Of a stretch of 64,000 nucleotides of DNA, positions 25,033 through 33,284 are shown piece by piece. Under the pieces are notes generated by a model. It searched no databases and was not told the DNA's origin. It was given only the letters and a program-made list of their open reading frames with translations. Source of the DNA: an uncultured Caldilineales bacterium (GTDB taxonomy: Bacteria > Chloroflexota > Anaerolineae > JAAEKA01); assembly GCA_937907455.1 (NCBI GenBank), contig CALESQ010000040.1, positions 1 to 64,000 of the forward strand, read 5' to 3'. Position 1 is the stretch's first letter, and the number at the start of each line of letters is the position of its first letter. The position numbers were made by a program, and so were the translations under genes.

Positions 25033-25187
25033 CGGCGATCGCGGCGGATAGGGGTGGGGTCTTGCGGGTCGCGAAAGCGCGGGTTGCGGCTGCGGCGGTT
25101 CAGCGGGCCGGGTTCGATCATCGCCAGCACACCCACGACCACGAAAAAGAGAACTAACACAACCGCCAAAATTTGCCAGAGCAGCAT
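25029..25187 (-). CDS. 52-residue single-span membrane protein
   Basis: This short gene reads MLLWQILAVVLVLFFVVVG, one membrane helix, then a basic, Arg-rich tail (PLNRRSRNPRFRDP) ending RRDRR. It has a ggaggt ribosome-binding site nine bases upstream of its ATG at 25187. The stop codon overlaps the end of the YfhO-like gene by 4 bases in tail-to-tail orientation. The helix-plus-basic-tail pattern and RBS support it as real; function unknown. Confidence 0.6.
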   Translation of the reverse strand: MLLWQILAVVLVLFFVVVGVLAMIEPGPLNRRSRNPRFRDPQDPTPIRRDRR

Positions 25188-25246
25188 GAAGGACGACCTC
25201 CAAGTAAGATAGGACTTGCGCAGTTGACAGTAACGCTATTGTTTCA

Positions 25247-25335
25247 ACGCCGCAGGCACGAAGGAGCAAGAAATTCTGTTCATATTCGCATAAGCGGGGA
25301 TTTCTCGCCAGAAGCGGCTACGCGCTTCGAAATGA
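25247..25335. repeat. Dispersed intergenic repeat, copy A
   Basis: This stretch runs cgccgcaggcacgaaggag to cttcgaaatgaca and resembles in form the sequence at 28193-28257 (cactccgaacgcagcgagg to cttggaatgaca). Both begin with a cgcag/cgaag block and end with gaatgaca or aaatgaca, a pattern of genome-wide intergenic repeats. Alignment by eye only. Confidence 0.4.
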
Positions 25336-25400
25336 CACCAACTACGCACCTGCTATAGGATTAATGAGACGCATTATCCACAGATAAGCCCAGGTGACAA

Positions 25401-26360
25401 CTACAAAGCGGGGTTGGCAAGCTGACGGATCTTCTGACTCGTATCACGCCAACTGATTTTGGACAGGCCGAGCTTTTTGCGCAGCTGTTCCGGGGCCATG
25501 CCGGTACGATAGTCGCGTACTGCAGCGGTCCAGCGCAGCGCCTCGAAAGATACCGATTTGTGCTTGATACCGGCCAGCTCTCCGATGTCACCCAGCACGT
25601 ATTCCAGGTTGCGGGCGGTGCATTCAAACAGGTGGGTTTCTGGCTTGTATTGGGCCGTGTACTGAGAAATTACCTGATAAAGCTGCGGAGCCAGCACCAG
25701 CTTGCGTTCCTTGTGACGCATGCGCGCGTTGGCATAGCGCACATAGAGCACCGGTACACGCGCATCCGAGCCGTCAAGATGCTCAAGCTGGATCGCCATG
25801 CACTCGCTTTTCTTGATGGCGGTTTGTAAAATCAGGCTGACCAGCACATAGGGGCGGGTATCAGGTTTGCGCGCCCAGAGCAGATCGCGGCTGTAGCGCA
25901 GCAAGCGTTCCACTTCGTTATCGTAGAGGATGGTGGGCAGCGGCGTACTCACCGGTTGATGGGCAATCGGGGCGGCAGGGTCATTGGCAATAATGTTGGT
26001 GTCGTATAGCCACTTGAAAAACACCTTGATTGTTGTAAGGCGACGGGCGTAGCTTTTGGGGCTACACGGCGTGCCGCGTTCGTTCAGAATCCAGGTCAGG
26101 AAGTTTTCCAGGTCGTGGGTGGCAATGCGGCTGATATTGCTGTTGACGGAAAGGTACTTCATCAGCAAACGCAGGTCGCCCATAAAGGCTTTGACCGTGT
26201 TCTCTGAAAAGCCCTGGCGCAGCATATAGTTGTGGAAACTACTGGCAGCCGCGGCCAGCGACGATTGGGCACTGAGAGGGCCGAGGGTAGCCACAGGAGG
26301 CGTGAATGCTCCGGGGCGACCAGGTGCGGGGAAAAGCGAGGGTTGTTCGACGGTGGTCAT
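25401..26360 (-). CDS. Tyrosine-recombinase-fold protein lacking catalytic residues
   Basis: The 319-residue protein follows the integrase layout: SAM-like N-terminal domain (FSENTVKAFMGDLRLLMKYL, residues about 48-130) and a catalytic-type domain. The first Arg (TGLRxSE in active enzymes) reads TAIKKSE; the beta-strand Lys region RHKERKLVL is kept; HxxR becomes EALR (one Arg kept, His lost); the LGH region is LGLSK; and no Tyr stands in the nucleophile region, which reads SWRDTSQKIRQL. A DNA-binding but non-recombining role is likely. It is transcribed away from tRNA-Lys; overall length and frame are intact, so it is not a pseudogene by decay of the frame. Confidence 0.75.
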   Translation of the reverse strand: MTTVEQPSLFPAPGRPGAFTPPVATLGPLSAQSSLAAAASSFHNYMLRQGFSENTVKAFMGDLRLLMKYLSVNSNISRIATHDLENFLTWILNERGTPCSPKSYARRLTTIKVFFKWLYDTNIIANDPAAPIAHQPVSTPLPTILYDNEVERLLRYSRDLLWARKPDTRPYVLVSLILQTAIKKSECMAIQLEHLDGSDARVPVLYVRYANARMRHKERKLVLAPQLYQVISQYTAQYKPETHLFECTARNLEYVLGDIGELAGIKHKSVSFEALRWTAAVRDYRTGMAPEQLRKKLGLSKISWRDTSQKIRQLANPAL

Positions 26361-26462
26361 AAGCAGCCTCCGTAGGGGTGATGATTTCGTGTAGTGCTGT
26401 CAACATAATATCACGACCGCAACGTTTTGTCAAGAGGGTACAAAAAACGTCAGATTTTGTAT

Positions 26463-26491
26463 TTGACAAAGGCGGGGCAAGCGCATATAAT
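26463..26491 (+). promoter_or_regulatory. Consensus promoter of tRNA-Lys
   Basis: TTGACA (26463-26468) and TATAAT (26486-26491) both match consensus exactly with a 17-base spacer, 12 bases before the tRNA 5' end. Confidence 0.92.
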
Positions 26492-26503
26492 TGCGTCTTG
26501 TTC

Positions 26504-26576
<73 letters not shown>

Positions 26577-26640
26577 TCACTAAGAGTTAAGGGGTTAAGT
26601 GTGAAGCGCCTCGGCGCTTAATGCTTGTGATCTCGTTGGC

Positions 26641-26673
26641 AAAAAGCCCGCATGACAGCCATGCGGGCTTTTT
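26641..26673. terminator. Bidirectional intrinsic terminator after tRNA-Lys
   Basis: GCCCGCATG (26646-26654) pairs perfectly with CATGCGGGC (26660-26668) around a 5-base loop. AAAAA precedes and TTTTT follows, so it can act on both strands. Confidence 0.9.
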
Positions 26674-26798
26674 GCTGCGCACTGTTCGGGGCTGACAGGT
26701 TGTGACCTATCCATCGCGCCTGATAGCAGGATGATCAGCCGGGAGTGATGCCATCCATCACGAAAACGATCAGGTTCGAGAAATACTGTATTATGGAT

Positions 26799-26828
26799 TT
26801 GACAATACTGTGCTATATATAGTATAGT
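26799..26828 (+). promoter_or_regulatory. Promoter and operator-like dyads upstream of padR
   Basis: TTGACA (26799-26804), an 18-base spacer and TATAGT (26823-26828) form a strong promoter. The spacer contains the palindrome CTATATATAG (26813-26822), and aatactgt occurs twice nearby; these are candidate PadR binding sites. The -10 ends seven bases before the ATG, suggesting a leaderless transcript. Confidence 0.7.
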
Positions 26829-26835
26829 GCAACAC

Positions 26836-27189
26836 ATGGTAAACGACTTCCCCACAACACTTGTATACGAGAATCTGGCTTCGGAGCTGCGACGAGGATT
26901 GCTGGTGCTGGCCGTGTTGGCCGAATGCGACGTGCCTCAGTACGGCTATTTGCTCAAGCAGAGTCTGAGCCAGCGCGGTTTGGACATCCCGGAAGGGACA
27001 CTGTACCCGCTGCTGCGCCGATTGGAAGAACAAGGCTTGCTGGTCAGTCAATGGCAGTTGGCAGATGAAAGCCGGCCACGGCGTTATTATCAAATCAGCG
27101 CGCAAGGCCAGACTGCTTTAGCCCAACTTACCAGCGAATGGCATCACCTAAGCCGCTCGTTGAACGATTTATTATCCCCTAAGGAGTGA
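26836..27189 (+). CDS. PadR-family regulator paired with HAAS protein
   Basis: The 117-residue protein has the PadR winged helix: LLVLAVLAECDVPQYGYLLKQSLSQRGLDIPEGTLYPLLRRLEEQGLL, wing RPRRYYQIS. I use ATG 26836; GTG 26827 overlaps the -10 box. The next gene starts two bases after its stop (27191) and carries a HAAS domain, the usual partner that PadR-type regulators are found with. The two probably form one regulatory unit that senses an envelope or small-molecule signal; A+T-rich operator-like sequence lies in the promoter. Confidence 0.9.
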   Translation: MVNDFPTTLVYENLASELRRGLLVLAVLAECDVPQYGYLLKQSLSQRGLDIPEGTLYPLLRRLEEQGLLVSQWQLADESRPRRYYQISAQGQTALAQLTSEWHHLSRSLNDLLSPKE

Positions 27190-27190
27190 G

Positions 27191-28120
27191 ATGATGCGAG
27201 TATATCCCTGGATTGATCGTTATGTTGCTGAAGTTGGCCGCATGTTGCCCGAAGGCAAGCGAGTTGATGTAGAACGAGAGATACGATCATTGCTGCAAGA
27301 CGCTGTGGAGGGGCAGGCAGCAGGCATGGAACCTTCCGACAATCAGACGCTAGCCATATTGCGTCAGTTTGGTTCACCGCGCGAGATAGCCATGCGCTAT
27401 GGGGCCAGCCAATACGTGATCGGCCCCTTGCTTTATCCTACCTTCATCACCGTGCTGCGTGTGGTGGTGGGCATTGTGTTGGCGGTTAATCTGTTTACCG
27501 TGGTGCTGGCGGTGGCCCAGTCTGCGACCGCGCCGAACCTTCTGGGTATTGCAGCGGGCGTGGTAAACAGCGTATTGCAAGCTGCAATTTGGGTAACAGT
27601 GGTGTTCGCGCTGCTGGAGCGGTTAAACCTGCGTGAGCTGAATCAACTCAATCAGACATGGGATCCGAGAGCGCTGCCCGCGGTGGGCGATGTAGATCGG
27701 GTTAGCGTGGTTGAGACGATTTTCACCGTGATCTTTAACTCGATCTTTATGGTGCTAGTGGCCTTTAATTTGGACTCTCAAGGGCGTTTTGGTGTGCCAG
27801 GCAGTGATTGGGCTTCATCAGCGATCTTTTCGGCAGCTTTTATGGCTTATCTGCCCTGGCTGATTGCCCTGCTGGCGGCCGATATGGTGCTGGCTGTGGC
27901 TGCGTTGATCCGTGGGCGGTGGACGGCGGTGTTGCGAATGCTGGCTATTGGCAGCAACCTGATCAGCGTGGCGCTGTGCTGGCTGATGCTTGCAGGTCCC
28001 AGTTTGGCGGCATGGCCGGAGTTGAACCTGATCTTCGATATTATCGTTGCCGTCGTTTTGGTGGTTAATGTCGTCGAGGCAGCACAGCACGTTTGGCGTT
28101 TGTGGCGCAATCGTAGCTAA
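27191..28120 (+). CDS. HAAS-domain membrane protein
   Basis: The 309-residue product opens with a helical HAAS-type domain (YPWIDRYVAEVGRMLPEGKRVDVEREIRSLLQDAVE through GSPREIAMRYG, residues 1-75), the module typically encoded beside PadR regulators, followed by six to seven hydrophobic segments. The start is ATG 27191 with aaggag upstream; a second Met follows at once. Translational coupling to padR is likely from the two-base gap. A role in relaying a membrane signal to PadR is inferred from family context; the transported or sensed molecule is unknown. Confidence 0.82.
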   Translation: MMRVYPWIDRYVAEVGRMLPEGKRVDVEREIRSLLQDAVEGQAAGMEPSDNQTLAILRQFGSPREIAMRYGASQYVIGPLLYPTFITVLRVVVGIVLAVNLFTVVLAVAQSATAPNLLGIAAGVVNSVLQAAIWVTVVFALLERLNLRELNQLNQTWDPRALPAVGDVDRVSVVETIFTVIFNSIFMVLVAFNLDSQGRFGVPGSDWASSAIFSAAFMAYLPWLIALLAADMVLAVAALIRGRWTAVLRMLAIGSNLISVALCWLMLAGPSLAAWPELNLIFDIIVAVVLVVNVVEAAQHVWRLWRNRS

Positions 28121-28620
28121 AACTTTTCGCTGCACGGTGTCTGACGTAGGACTTCGTACATCATTTAGTAAGCTAAACGCGCTCATCAGTGTCACTCCGA
28201 ACGCAGCGAGGAGTCCCTATGCGTTCGTGAGGGCTTCCTGGGTCTTGGAATGACAGACATTTCAGCCATTGCCACAGGTAAAACTTGCTTTACACAGTAT
28301 TTATTATCGTCAAAACCGAACCAAATTTTCTGTTTACCGCCTAACCTAACAAATCTGTTAAGACGCGCTTGTCAAGTTTGCATGTTTTGACATTATCGTA
28401 CATAATACCTTCGTTCTTCTGCAAGAACACTGCTTGACGCGAGCGCCGAAGGATTCCCGATGCCTTTTAGGATTAGGGCGGCTTTTACGGGCGGATGTCA
28501 TGGCAGCACCAAGCGCCGCAGCAACTCGGTCGGAAGTTGCCAGCGTCGTGTGGCTTTAGTTGCGCCTGCAGTGTAGCGGGCCTCAGTACAGTAGCGCTGT
28601 AATCAGCGCAGGAGTATACA
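28121..28620. other. 500-base intergenic leader region of the RRM gene
   Basis: No gene. It contains a dispersed-repeat-like segment at 28193-28257, then a possible promoter TTGTCA (28369-28374)-16-CATTAT (28391-28396), implying a transcript with a leader of over 200 bases before the RRM gene. Long leaders are common for cold-inducible RNA-binding protein mRNAs. The segment 28480-28600 is G+C-rich and may fold, but I cannot define a riboswitch. Confidence 0.4.
28193..28257. repeat. Dispersed intergenic repeat, copy B
   Basis: Begins gtcactccgaacgcagcgag and ends cttggaatgaca; resembles the form of the segment at 25247-25335. Partial self-complementarity (gtcactccgaa against ttggaatgac) suggests a MITE-like or REP-like unit. 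Confidence 0.45.
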
Positions 28621-28986
28621 GTGACTAGGATTTACGTAGGTAATCTGCCCTTTAGTGCGAACGAAGATGATGTCCGTGGCCTGTTTCAGCAGTACGGCAG
28701 CGTCGAGGATGTTAGCTTGGTGAGCGACCGCGAGACCGGACGTCCTCGTGGTTTCGGCTTCGTGGAAATGGACAATCAGGGTGCAGGCGCTGCTATCCAG
28801 GCCCTTGATGGCATGGAGTACGGTGGCCGCAATCTGCGCGTCAATGAAGCTCGTCCCCGTGAAGAGCGTCCCCCGCGACGCGATGGCGGCGGCTACGGCG
28901 GTGGCCGGGGCGGTTACGGTGGTGGTGGTGGTGGTGGTCGTGATCGCGATCGCGATCGCGGTGGTCGGCGCAACAGCGACTGGTAA
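28621..28986 (+). CDS. RRM glycine-rich RNA-binding protein
   Basis: The 121-residue protein has one RNA-recognition motif: RNP2 IYVGNLPF (residues 4-11) and RNP1 RPRGFGFVEM (about 40-49), followed by a Gly/Arg-rich tail (GGYGGGRGGYGGGGGGGRDRDRDRGG) that binds RNA less specifically. Start is GTG 28621 after aggag. Bacterial relatives are cold-induced RNA chaperones; the long leader and the strong terminator downstream are in line with such regulation. Confidence 0.93.
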   Translation: MTRIYVGNLPFSANEDDVRGLFQQYGSVEDVSLVSDRETGRPRGFGFVEMDNQGAGAAIQALDGMEYGGRNLRVNEARPREERPPRRDGGGYGGGRGGYGGGGGGGRDRDRDRGGRRNSDW

Positions 28987-29126
28987 ACCCGGACCCTGAC
29001 CCACAGGCAGCAGCCCGGCTGCCGGTGTGTGGTGATGTGTCCAGGCAAGATAAGACACCGACCGAACTTATCTCAACTGGGTAAAATCGCCGGCTTGGTA
29101 ACAAGCAAACGGAATTGGGCTAATAC

Positions 29127-29160
29127 AAAAGACCTGAACCTCGGTTCAGGTCTTTTTTTG
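29127..29160 (+). terminator. Intrinsic terminator of the RRM gene
   Basis: GACCTGAACC (29131-29140) and GGTTCAGGTC (29143-29152) form a perfect 10-bp stem with a 2-base gap, followed by seven T. The T-run ends beside the stop of the convergent cytochrome gene. Confidence 0.92.
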
Positions 29161-31485
29161 TTATTCTTGCCAGCCCCAGGCACTAGCCACTGCTACAATG
29201 TCGTTCAGATCTATCGCACCCGACTGGTTAACATCTAACCCGGGCGGACAATTGCCATCCAGCGGATGCAGCCAACAGCCGCTTACCCGCTGAATATCCA
29301 CCACATCTACATCACCATCACATGATGCCGGAGCGCTGTGACGCGCATCAGGCTGTATATCGTAGATGTAGCAGGTATTGCTGGCTGTGACTTGTGCCGA
29401 GGTCATCAGCACCGGCGCGGCACCGGGCAGGGTTTTGTTGTGTTCCCACAATTGCCACATGGTATCGCCCCAGGCGGCCAACTGGTTGAAGAAGGGGTCG
29501 CTTTGGGCGATGTAGGCCTCGTTCTGCGGGGTGGACGGGTTGGGGTCAGGCAGGGTCACTGGCCCATCGCCGTTGATTTCGTTGCGCAGAAAATCTACGT
29601 ATTCACGGCTGGTGGTTTGATAATATAGGTTGATTTCGATGCTGGCCGCGGCTGTGGGCAGGGTGACGTTGATTGCGTCGTAGCCGCCGGCGTATTCTGC
29701 CGCGGTGAAGTAAGCCGGGCTGATTACGCCTTGCCAGGCCGGTTCGGTGTGGCGTGTTGCGGCGTTGGCGCTGTCGAAGCCCAGCGGTGGAATGCGGTTG
29801 TCCTTGAAACGGCCATCACCCAGGGCAAAGTGTTTGGTCTCTGCTTCGCCGGTGAGCGAGCTACTCATCAAAGCTTCGTAAACCAGGGCGTCGTTGTAGG
29901 TTTCGTTGGCACCCAGTGGCGGGCTGCCTGCGGCGTTTAGCCCCTTCAGCGTGCCTGCCGTGGTATCATACGGGTTGATTTCGTAGATCAGCGTGTTGGC
30001 CGTATTGTACACTTTGATCCCCAGGAACATGCGCCGACCTTCTGGATAGCCGGAGATTAGTTTGTGTCCGGTTTGGTTCTGGATGCGGAAGCTCAATTGG
30101 CCGCTTGTGCTGTTGTAGCTTACGCCTTCGATGCTGGCTGCTGAGGTGAGTTGCTCTTGAGCGCGCTGTACGGCGGCCAGCAGGGCCTGCGGGCTGAGGC
30201 CCAGGCCGTAGTTCAGGTCAAGTGTCAGCGTGGCCGCTCCCTGGCGCAGCAGCGCGGCATTTATCGCATCGTAGTTTGGTGAGCCGAACACGGTGCTGGC
30301 TAGCAATGCCGGAACCCACATGTTGCCGCCGGTCATGTCGTGCGATGGCTGGGCGCTGTAGGGATGTTGTGTGCTTTCGCTGGTGGCGGGGTCACCGGTG
30401 CGCAGCAAGGCTTCGGGCAGATTGGCAGCGCGCCCCGGCTTGTTAGCCATGTGGCAATCCTGGCAGGTGGCAATGAAGTTGCCCGGATTGGCTGTATCGA
30501 ACTGCGTCGGCGAAAAGCTACCCAGCCCTGCCGCGCCGCTGCCTCGTCCATAAGCTGAAAGCATAAATTCAGAAAAGGTGCGTTCCACCGGGAAATAGGC
30601 TGAAGCTGCCTGGGTTTCGCTGGGCAATGGTTGCGCTGGGTCTGCTCCCAGATTGGCAAGGATGGGGTTAGATACGTCGTGACAGGCTGCACAGAAGTAG
30701 CGGCTTTTGTGGAAACGGCTGTATTGAATGCCGTGTAGCATGGCGGCATCTGAGAAGGGGCCGCGGCGAAACCCATCTGGGCTGACGAAGTATTGGCCGC
30801 TGCCTGCTTCGGTGTAGCCGCTTGCGACCGGGTAACCGGCAGCGGTGAAGAAGGGTGCGCCATTCATAAATTTAATGGCTGCGGCCAGATCGGCATCAAA
30901 CAGGCGGGTATCGTCGGCCCAAAGCTGGGCCTGGGTGCCGCTGCCGGGGCCGCTGTTGCCGGCTTCATCCCAATAACCCTGCCAATCGTTGCTTTCGCGT
31001 GTGCCTGCGTAGGTGTCTTGGAAGTGCGGATCCCACATGTGGTGACAAAAGTCGCACTGCACGCCGTCATAGTCGCCGCCGGTCATGGCTGAGGCGTTGG
31101 GGGTGTCACTACGTCCTTCCAACCAGCCTTTGGGCATGTGGCAGCGCAGGCACAGGTCGGTGGCGTTGGGTGAGGCGACAGCCCAGATAGAATCCTGGGC
31201 AGCTACGGCCATGGTGGCCCAATACAGCGGATCGCGCGCGGCTTGGGCCATCATCGAACCCATCCAGAGGAAGCCCGGCTCTACTGCGGTATCGTAGTCG
31301 GCGTGGCAGGCCAGACAGGTTTCGGGGGAAAGCAAGGTTAACTGGTTGGGTTGTGTGCCGGGCATACGCACCAATGGGTCTTGCGAAGGAGGAACAGGCG
31401 GCTGGGCCTGCGCGGTGTATACACCCGCGGCCAACAGGATGAGGATGCCCAACAGGGCAAAGAGCAGGCGGAGAGGCAGTTTCAT
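29161..31485 (-). CDS. Secreted pentaheme cytochrome c with dockerin-like C-terminus
   Basis: The 774-residue protein starts with a signal peptide (LRLLFALLGILILLAAGVYTAQA) from ATG 31485, which has ggagg upstream. Five CxxCH heme motifs are visible: CLACH, CLRCH, CDFCH, CAACH and CQDCH, within residues about 50-350. Residues about 400-700 are a beta-rich region without further motifs. The C-terminal 60 residues contain GDVDVVDIQRVSGCWL and GLDVNQSGAIDLNDIVAVASAWG, two Ca-loop segments like dockerin type I repeats. It probably transfers electrons outside the cell, perhaps docked to a surface structure; electron partner and substrate are not evident. Confidence 0.85.
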   Translation of the reverse strand: MKLPLRLLFALLGILILLAAGVYTAQAQPPVPPSQDPLVRMPGTQPNQLTLLSPETCLACHADYDTAVEPGFLWMGSMMAQAARDPLYWATMAVAAQDSIWAVASPNATDLCLRCHMPKGWLEGRSDTPNASAMTGGDYDGVQCDFCHHMWDPHFQDTYAGTRESNDWQGYWDEAGNSGPGSGTQAQLWADDTRLFDADLAAAIKFMNGAPFFTAAGYPVASGYTEAGSGQYFVSPDGFRRGPFSDAAMLHGIQYSRFHKSRYFCAACHDVSNPILANLGADPAQPLPSETQAASAYFPVERTFSEFMLSAYGRGSGAAGLGSFSPTQFDTANPGNFIATCQDCHMANKPGRAANLPEALLRTGDPATSESTQHPYSAQPSHDMTGGNMWVPALLASTVFGSPNYDAINAALLRQGAATLTLDLNYGLGLSPQALLAAVQRAQEQLTSAASIEGVSYNSTSGQLSFRIQNQTGHKLISGYPEGRRMFLGIKVYNTANTLIYEINPYDTTAGTLKGLNAAGSPPLGANETYNDALVYEALMSSSLTGEAETKHFALGDGRFKDNRIPPLGFDSANAATRHTEPAWQGVISPAYFTAAEYAGGYDAINVTLPTAAASIEINLYYQTTSREYVDFLRNEINGDGPVTLPDPNPSTPQNEAYIAQSDPFFNQLAAWGDTMWQLWEHNKTLPGAAPVLMTSAQVTASNTCYIYDIQPDARHSAPASCDGDVDVVDIQRVSGCWLHPLDGNCPPGLDVNQSGAIDLNDIVAVASAWGWQE

Positions 31486-31671
31486 GGGTATTTTCCTCCA
31501 ACAGGAACCATCAACAGGCCGTATTTGCAACTGGCATTACATTATGGCATGATTTGCGGGAAAAGGAAAGTGACGGCGTTCTGATGTTACGCAGTGGGGC
31601 CCCGGTCGGGTAGGTGGCGGCGACGCTAATCACCAGGCGCTGTTGTGAGACAGAGGTGAGTTCACACCCAA

Positions 31672-31790
31672 TTAGCGCTACAACCGTACCGAGACCCTTC
31701 CCCTCTGGTTTCGGTACGGGCAGACAGGGTTCTGTGCAGGCAACTTTGTTGGTTTGAGGCGCAAGCTCAGGGACAATCTGCCTGCCTCCT
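31672..31790. repeat. Hairpin and 97-bp direct repeat, copy 1
   Basis: CCGTACCGA (31684-31692) and its complement TCGGTACGG (31711-31719) pair around an 18-base loop. The stretch 31694-31790 is repeated imperfectly at 32281-32378, on the far side of the small NTF2-like gene (acccttcccctctggtttcg to ctgcctcctgcg). The rest of the 31531-31866 gap shows no gene. Confidence 0.8.
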
Positions 31791-31866
31791 GCGGCAACCA
31801 GCGCCTGTCTGACGGTTTGAAACAGGTTGCGTACCACGACTTACAAAGCACCAAGGAAGGTTTATC

Positions 31867-32271
31867 ATGACCGATGTATTCAGCAAACGTTGGCACGCGG
31901 CTGTGGCTGCGGCTGATCTGGACGCAATGATGGTGTTGTTCGCACCTGATGCGCTGTTCCGCTCCCCTGCGGTATTTAAGCCATATAGCGGGAGCGATAC
32001 TATCCGCGGCATCCTCACCCTGGTGATGCGTGTGTTTGGTCCGCTGGAGTACACTAATGTATGGACAAATGATCACGGCGGCGTGGTTATGCAGTTCAGC
32101 ACCACGGTTCCCGGACCCGATAGACGGCTGGAGATTGAAGGTGTGGATATTTTTCAGCTCAATGAGGATGGGCTGATCAGCGAATTGCGGGTGATGATCC
32201 GGCCGCTACGTGGCCTGCAAGCGGTGTCCGCCGCGATGGAGGCGTTGATGGCATCAGGAAGAGAGCAATAA
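31867..32271 (+). CDS. SnoaL/NTF2-like small protein
   Basis: The 134-residue protein has the SnoaL/NTF2-like cone-shaped fold pattern: FSKRWHAAVAAADLDAMMVLFAPDALFRSPAVF with the small hydrophobic-lined pocket, GVVMQFSTTVPG, and VDIFQLNEDGLISELRVMIRPL. Members bind small molecules or catalyse isomerisation, so function is open. The gene sits between two 97-bp direct repeats, 11 bases from the downstream copy, suggesting a cassette-like origin. Confidence 0.75.
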   Translation: MTDVFSKRWHAAVAAADLDAMMVLFAPDALFRSPAVFKPYSGSDTIRGILTLVMRVFGPLEYTNVWTNDHGGVVMQFSTTVPGPDRRLEIEGVDIFQLNEDGLISELRVMIRPLRGLQAVSAAMEALMASGREQ

Positions 32272-32280
32272 GCAGCTATG

Positions 32281-32378
32281 ACCCTTCCCCTCTGGTTTCG
32301 ATACGGGCAGGCAGGGGGTTCTGTGCAGGCAACTTTGTTGGTTTGAGGCGCAAGCTAAGGACAATCCGCCTGTCCTAC
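32281..32378. repeat. 97-bp direct repeat, copy 2
   Basis: Imperfect copy of 31694-31790, with the shared core ggcaactttgttggtttgag. It lies between the NTF2-like gene and the end of the convergent acyltransferase gene. Confidence 0.8.
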
Positions 32379-32381
32379 GAA

Positions 32382-33143
32382 TTACGGTTTGTTTCTTACC
32401 GCGCGCAGGGCTGCGCTGACGGCTGCACGCGCCTCGTTGGCCAGTAGTTGCGGGTCATCGTCGGCACGCGGTTGTACCACGCCCAGCGGAATCAGCCACA
32501 CGCGGCTGGGATCACGCAGCACAATACGGCGAATGGTGGTGATCAGGCTTTCTTTGTGGCTTTGCCAGGTCATCGAATCGGTGTCTTCGTAGTGGATGGC
32601 GCAGAGCAGGTACGGCGTTTGCAGTTCTGCAGCAATCTCGAAGATGCCGTAGCGGAATGGCAGCAGATCGTCCAGGGGGTTGCGTGTGCCTTCGGGAAAA
32701 ACCACAATGGGGGGGTAAAGCGTTGCTTGCAGGCTGCGCATGATTTGTTGGCGGACGTCGGCGCGTTGGCTGCGGTCGCTGCGGTTGACGAAGAGTGTGC
32801 CGGTAGCCGCGGCAATGGCTCCGATGAACGGCCAACGACGAACCTCTGCTTTGGAGAGGTAACGCATGGGCAGCAGGTAACTCATCACCAACGTGTCGAA
32901 GAATGAAACGTGGTTAGAGAGAATCAGTCCGCGGTGGCCGATTATCGCGTCGGGGGTGTCGCACACGAACTGCAAGCCCAGCGCGGGCATGACAATGCGT
33001 ATCCCGCGTGAGAAGACCCACGAACTCAGACGAATGCCGCGACGTTTCAGGGGCAGCCAGCTCAACAGCACGATGATCGCTGTGGCTAATACCAGCGTGG
33101 GGATACCGTAGAGGATGCGCCACAGCGCACGTAAATAGGCCAT
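32382..33143 (-). CDS. PlsC-type lysophospholipid acyltransferase
   Basis: The enzyme transfers an acyl chain to a lysophosphatidate-like lipid on the inner membrane. The 253-residue protein has an N-terminal membrane helix (residues 4-28), motif I NHVSFFD (HxxxxD), motif II/III GTLFVNRSDRS and FPEGTR, and PPIVV. Start ATG 33143 (MAYLRALWRIL) is chosen over 33161. It is a stand-alone gene, so substrate preference cannot be narrowed from context. Confidence 0.88.
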   Translation of the reverse strand: MAYLRALWRILYGIPTLVLATAIIVLLSWLPLKRRGIRLSSWVFSRGIRIVMPALGLQFVCDTPDAIIGHRGLILSNHVSFFDTLVMSYLLPMRYLSKAEVRRWPFIGAIAAATGTLFVNRSDRSQRADVRQQIMRSLQATLYPPIVVFPEGTRNPLDDLLPFRYGIFEIAAELQTPYLLCAIHYEDTDSMTWQSHKESLITTIRRIVLRDPSRVWLIPLGVVQPRADDDPQLLANEARAAVSAALRAVRNKP

Positions 33144-33284
33144 AGGACACCAATTCAGCAACGCGAAGGAGTAAGTAACAGTAGACGGCAGGCAGGAAAA
33201 ACAAGTGGCTTGTTGCGTTCAGCTTACAAGCCTTTTATCTATCAATTTGCCTGTCAAAGGCGTATCAATTTACCGATCTATCAC

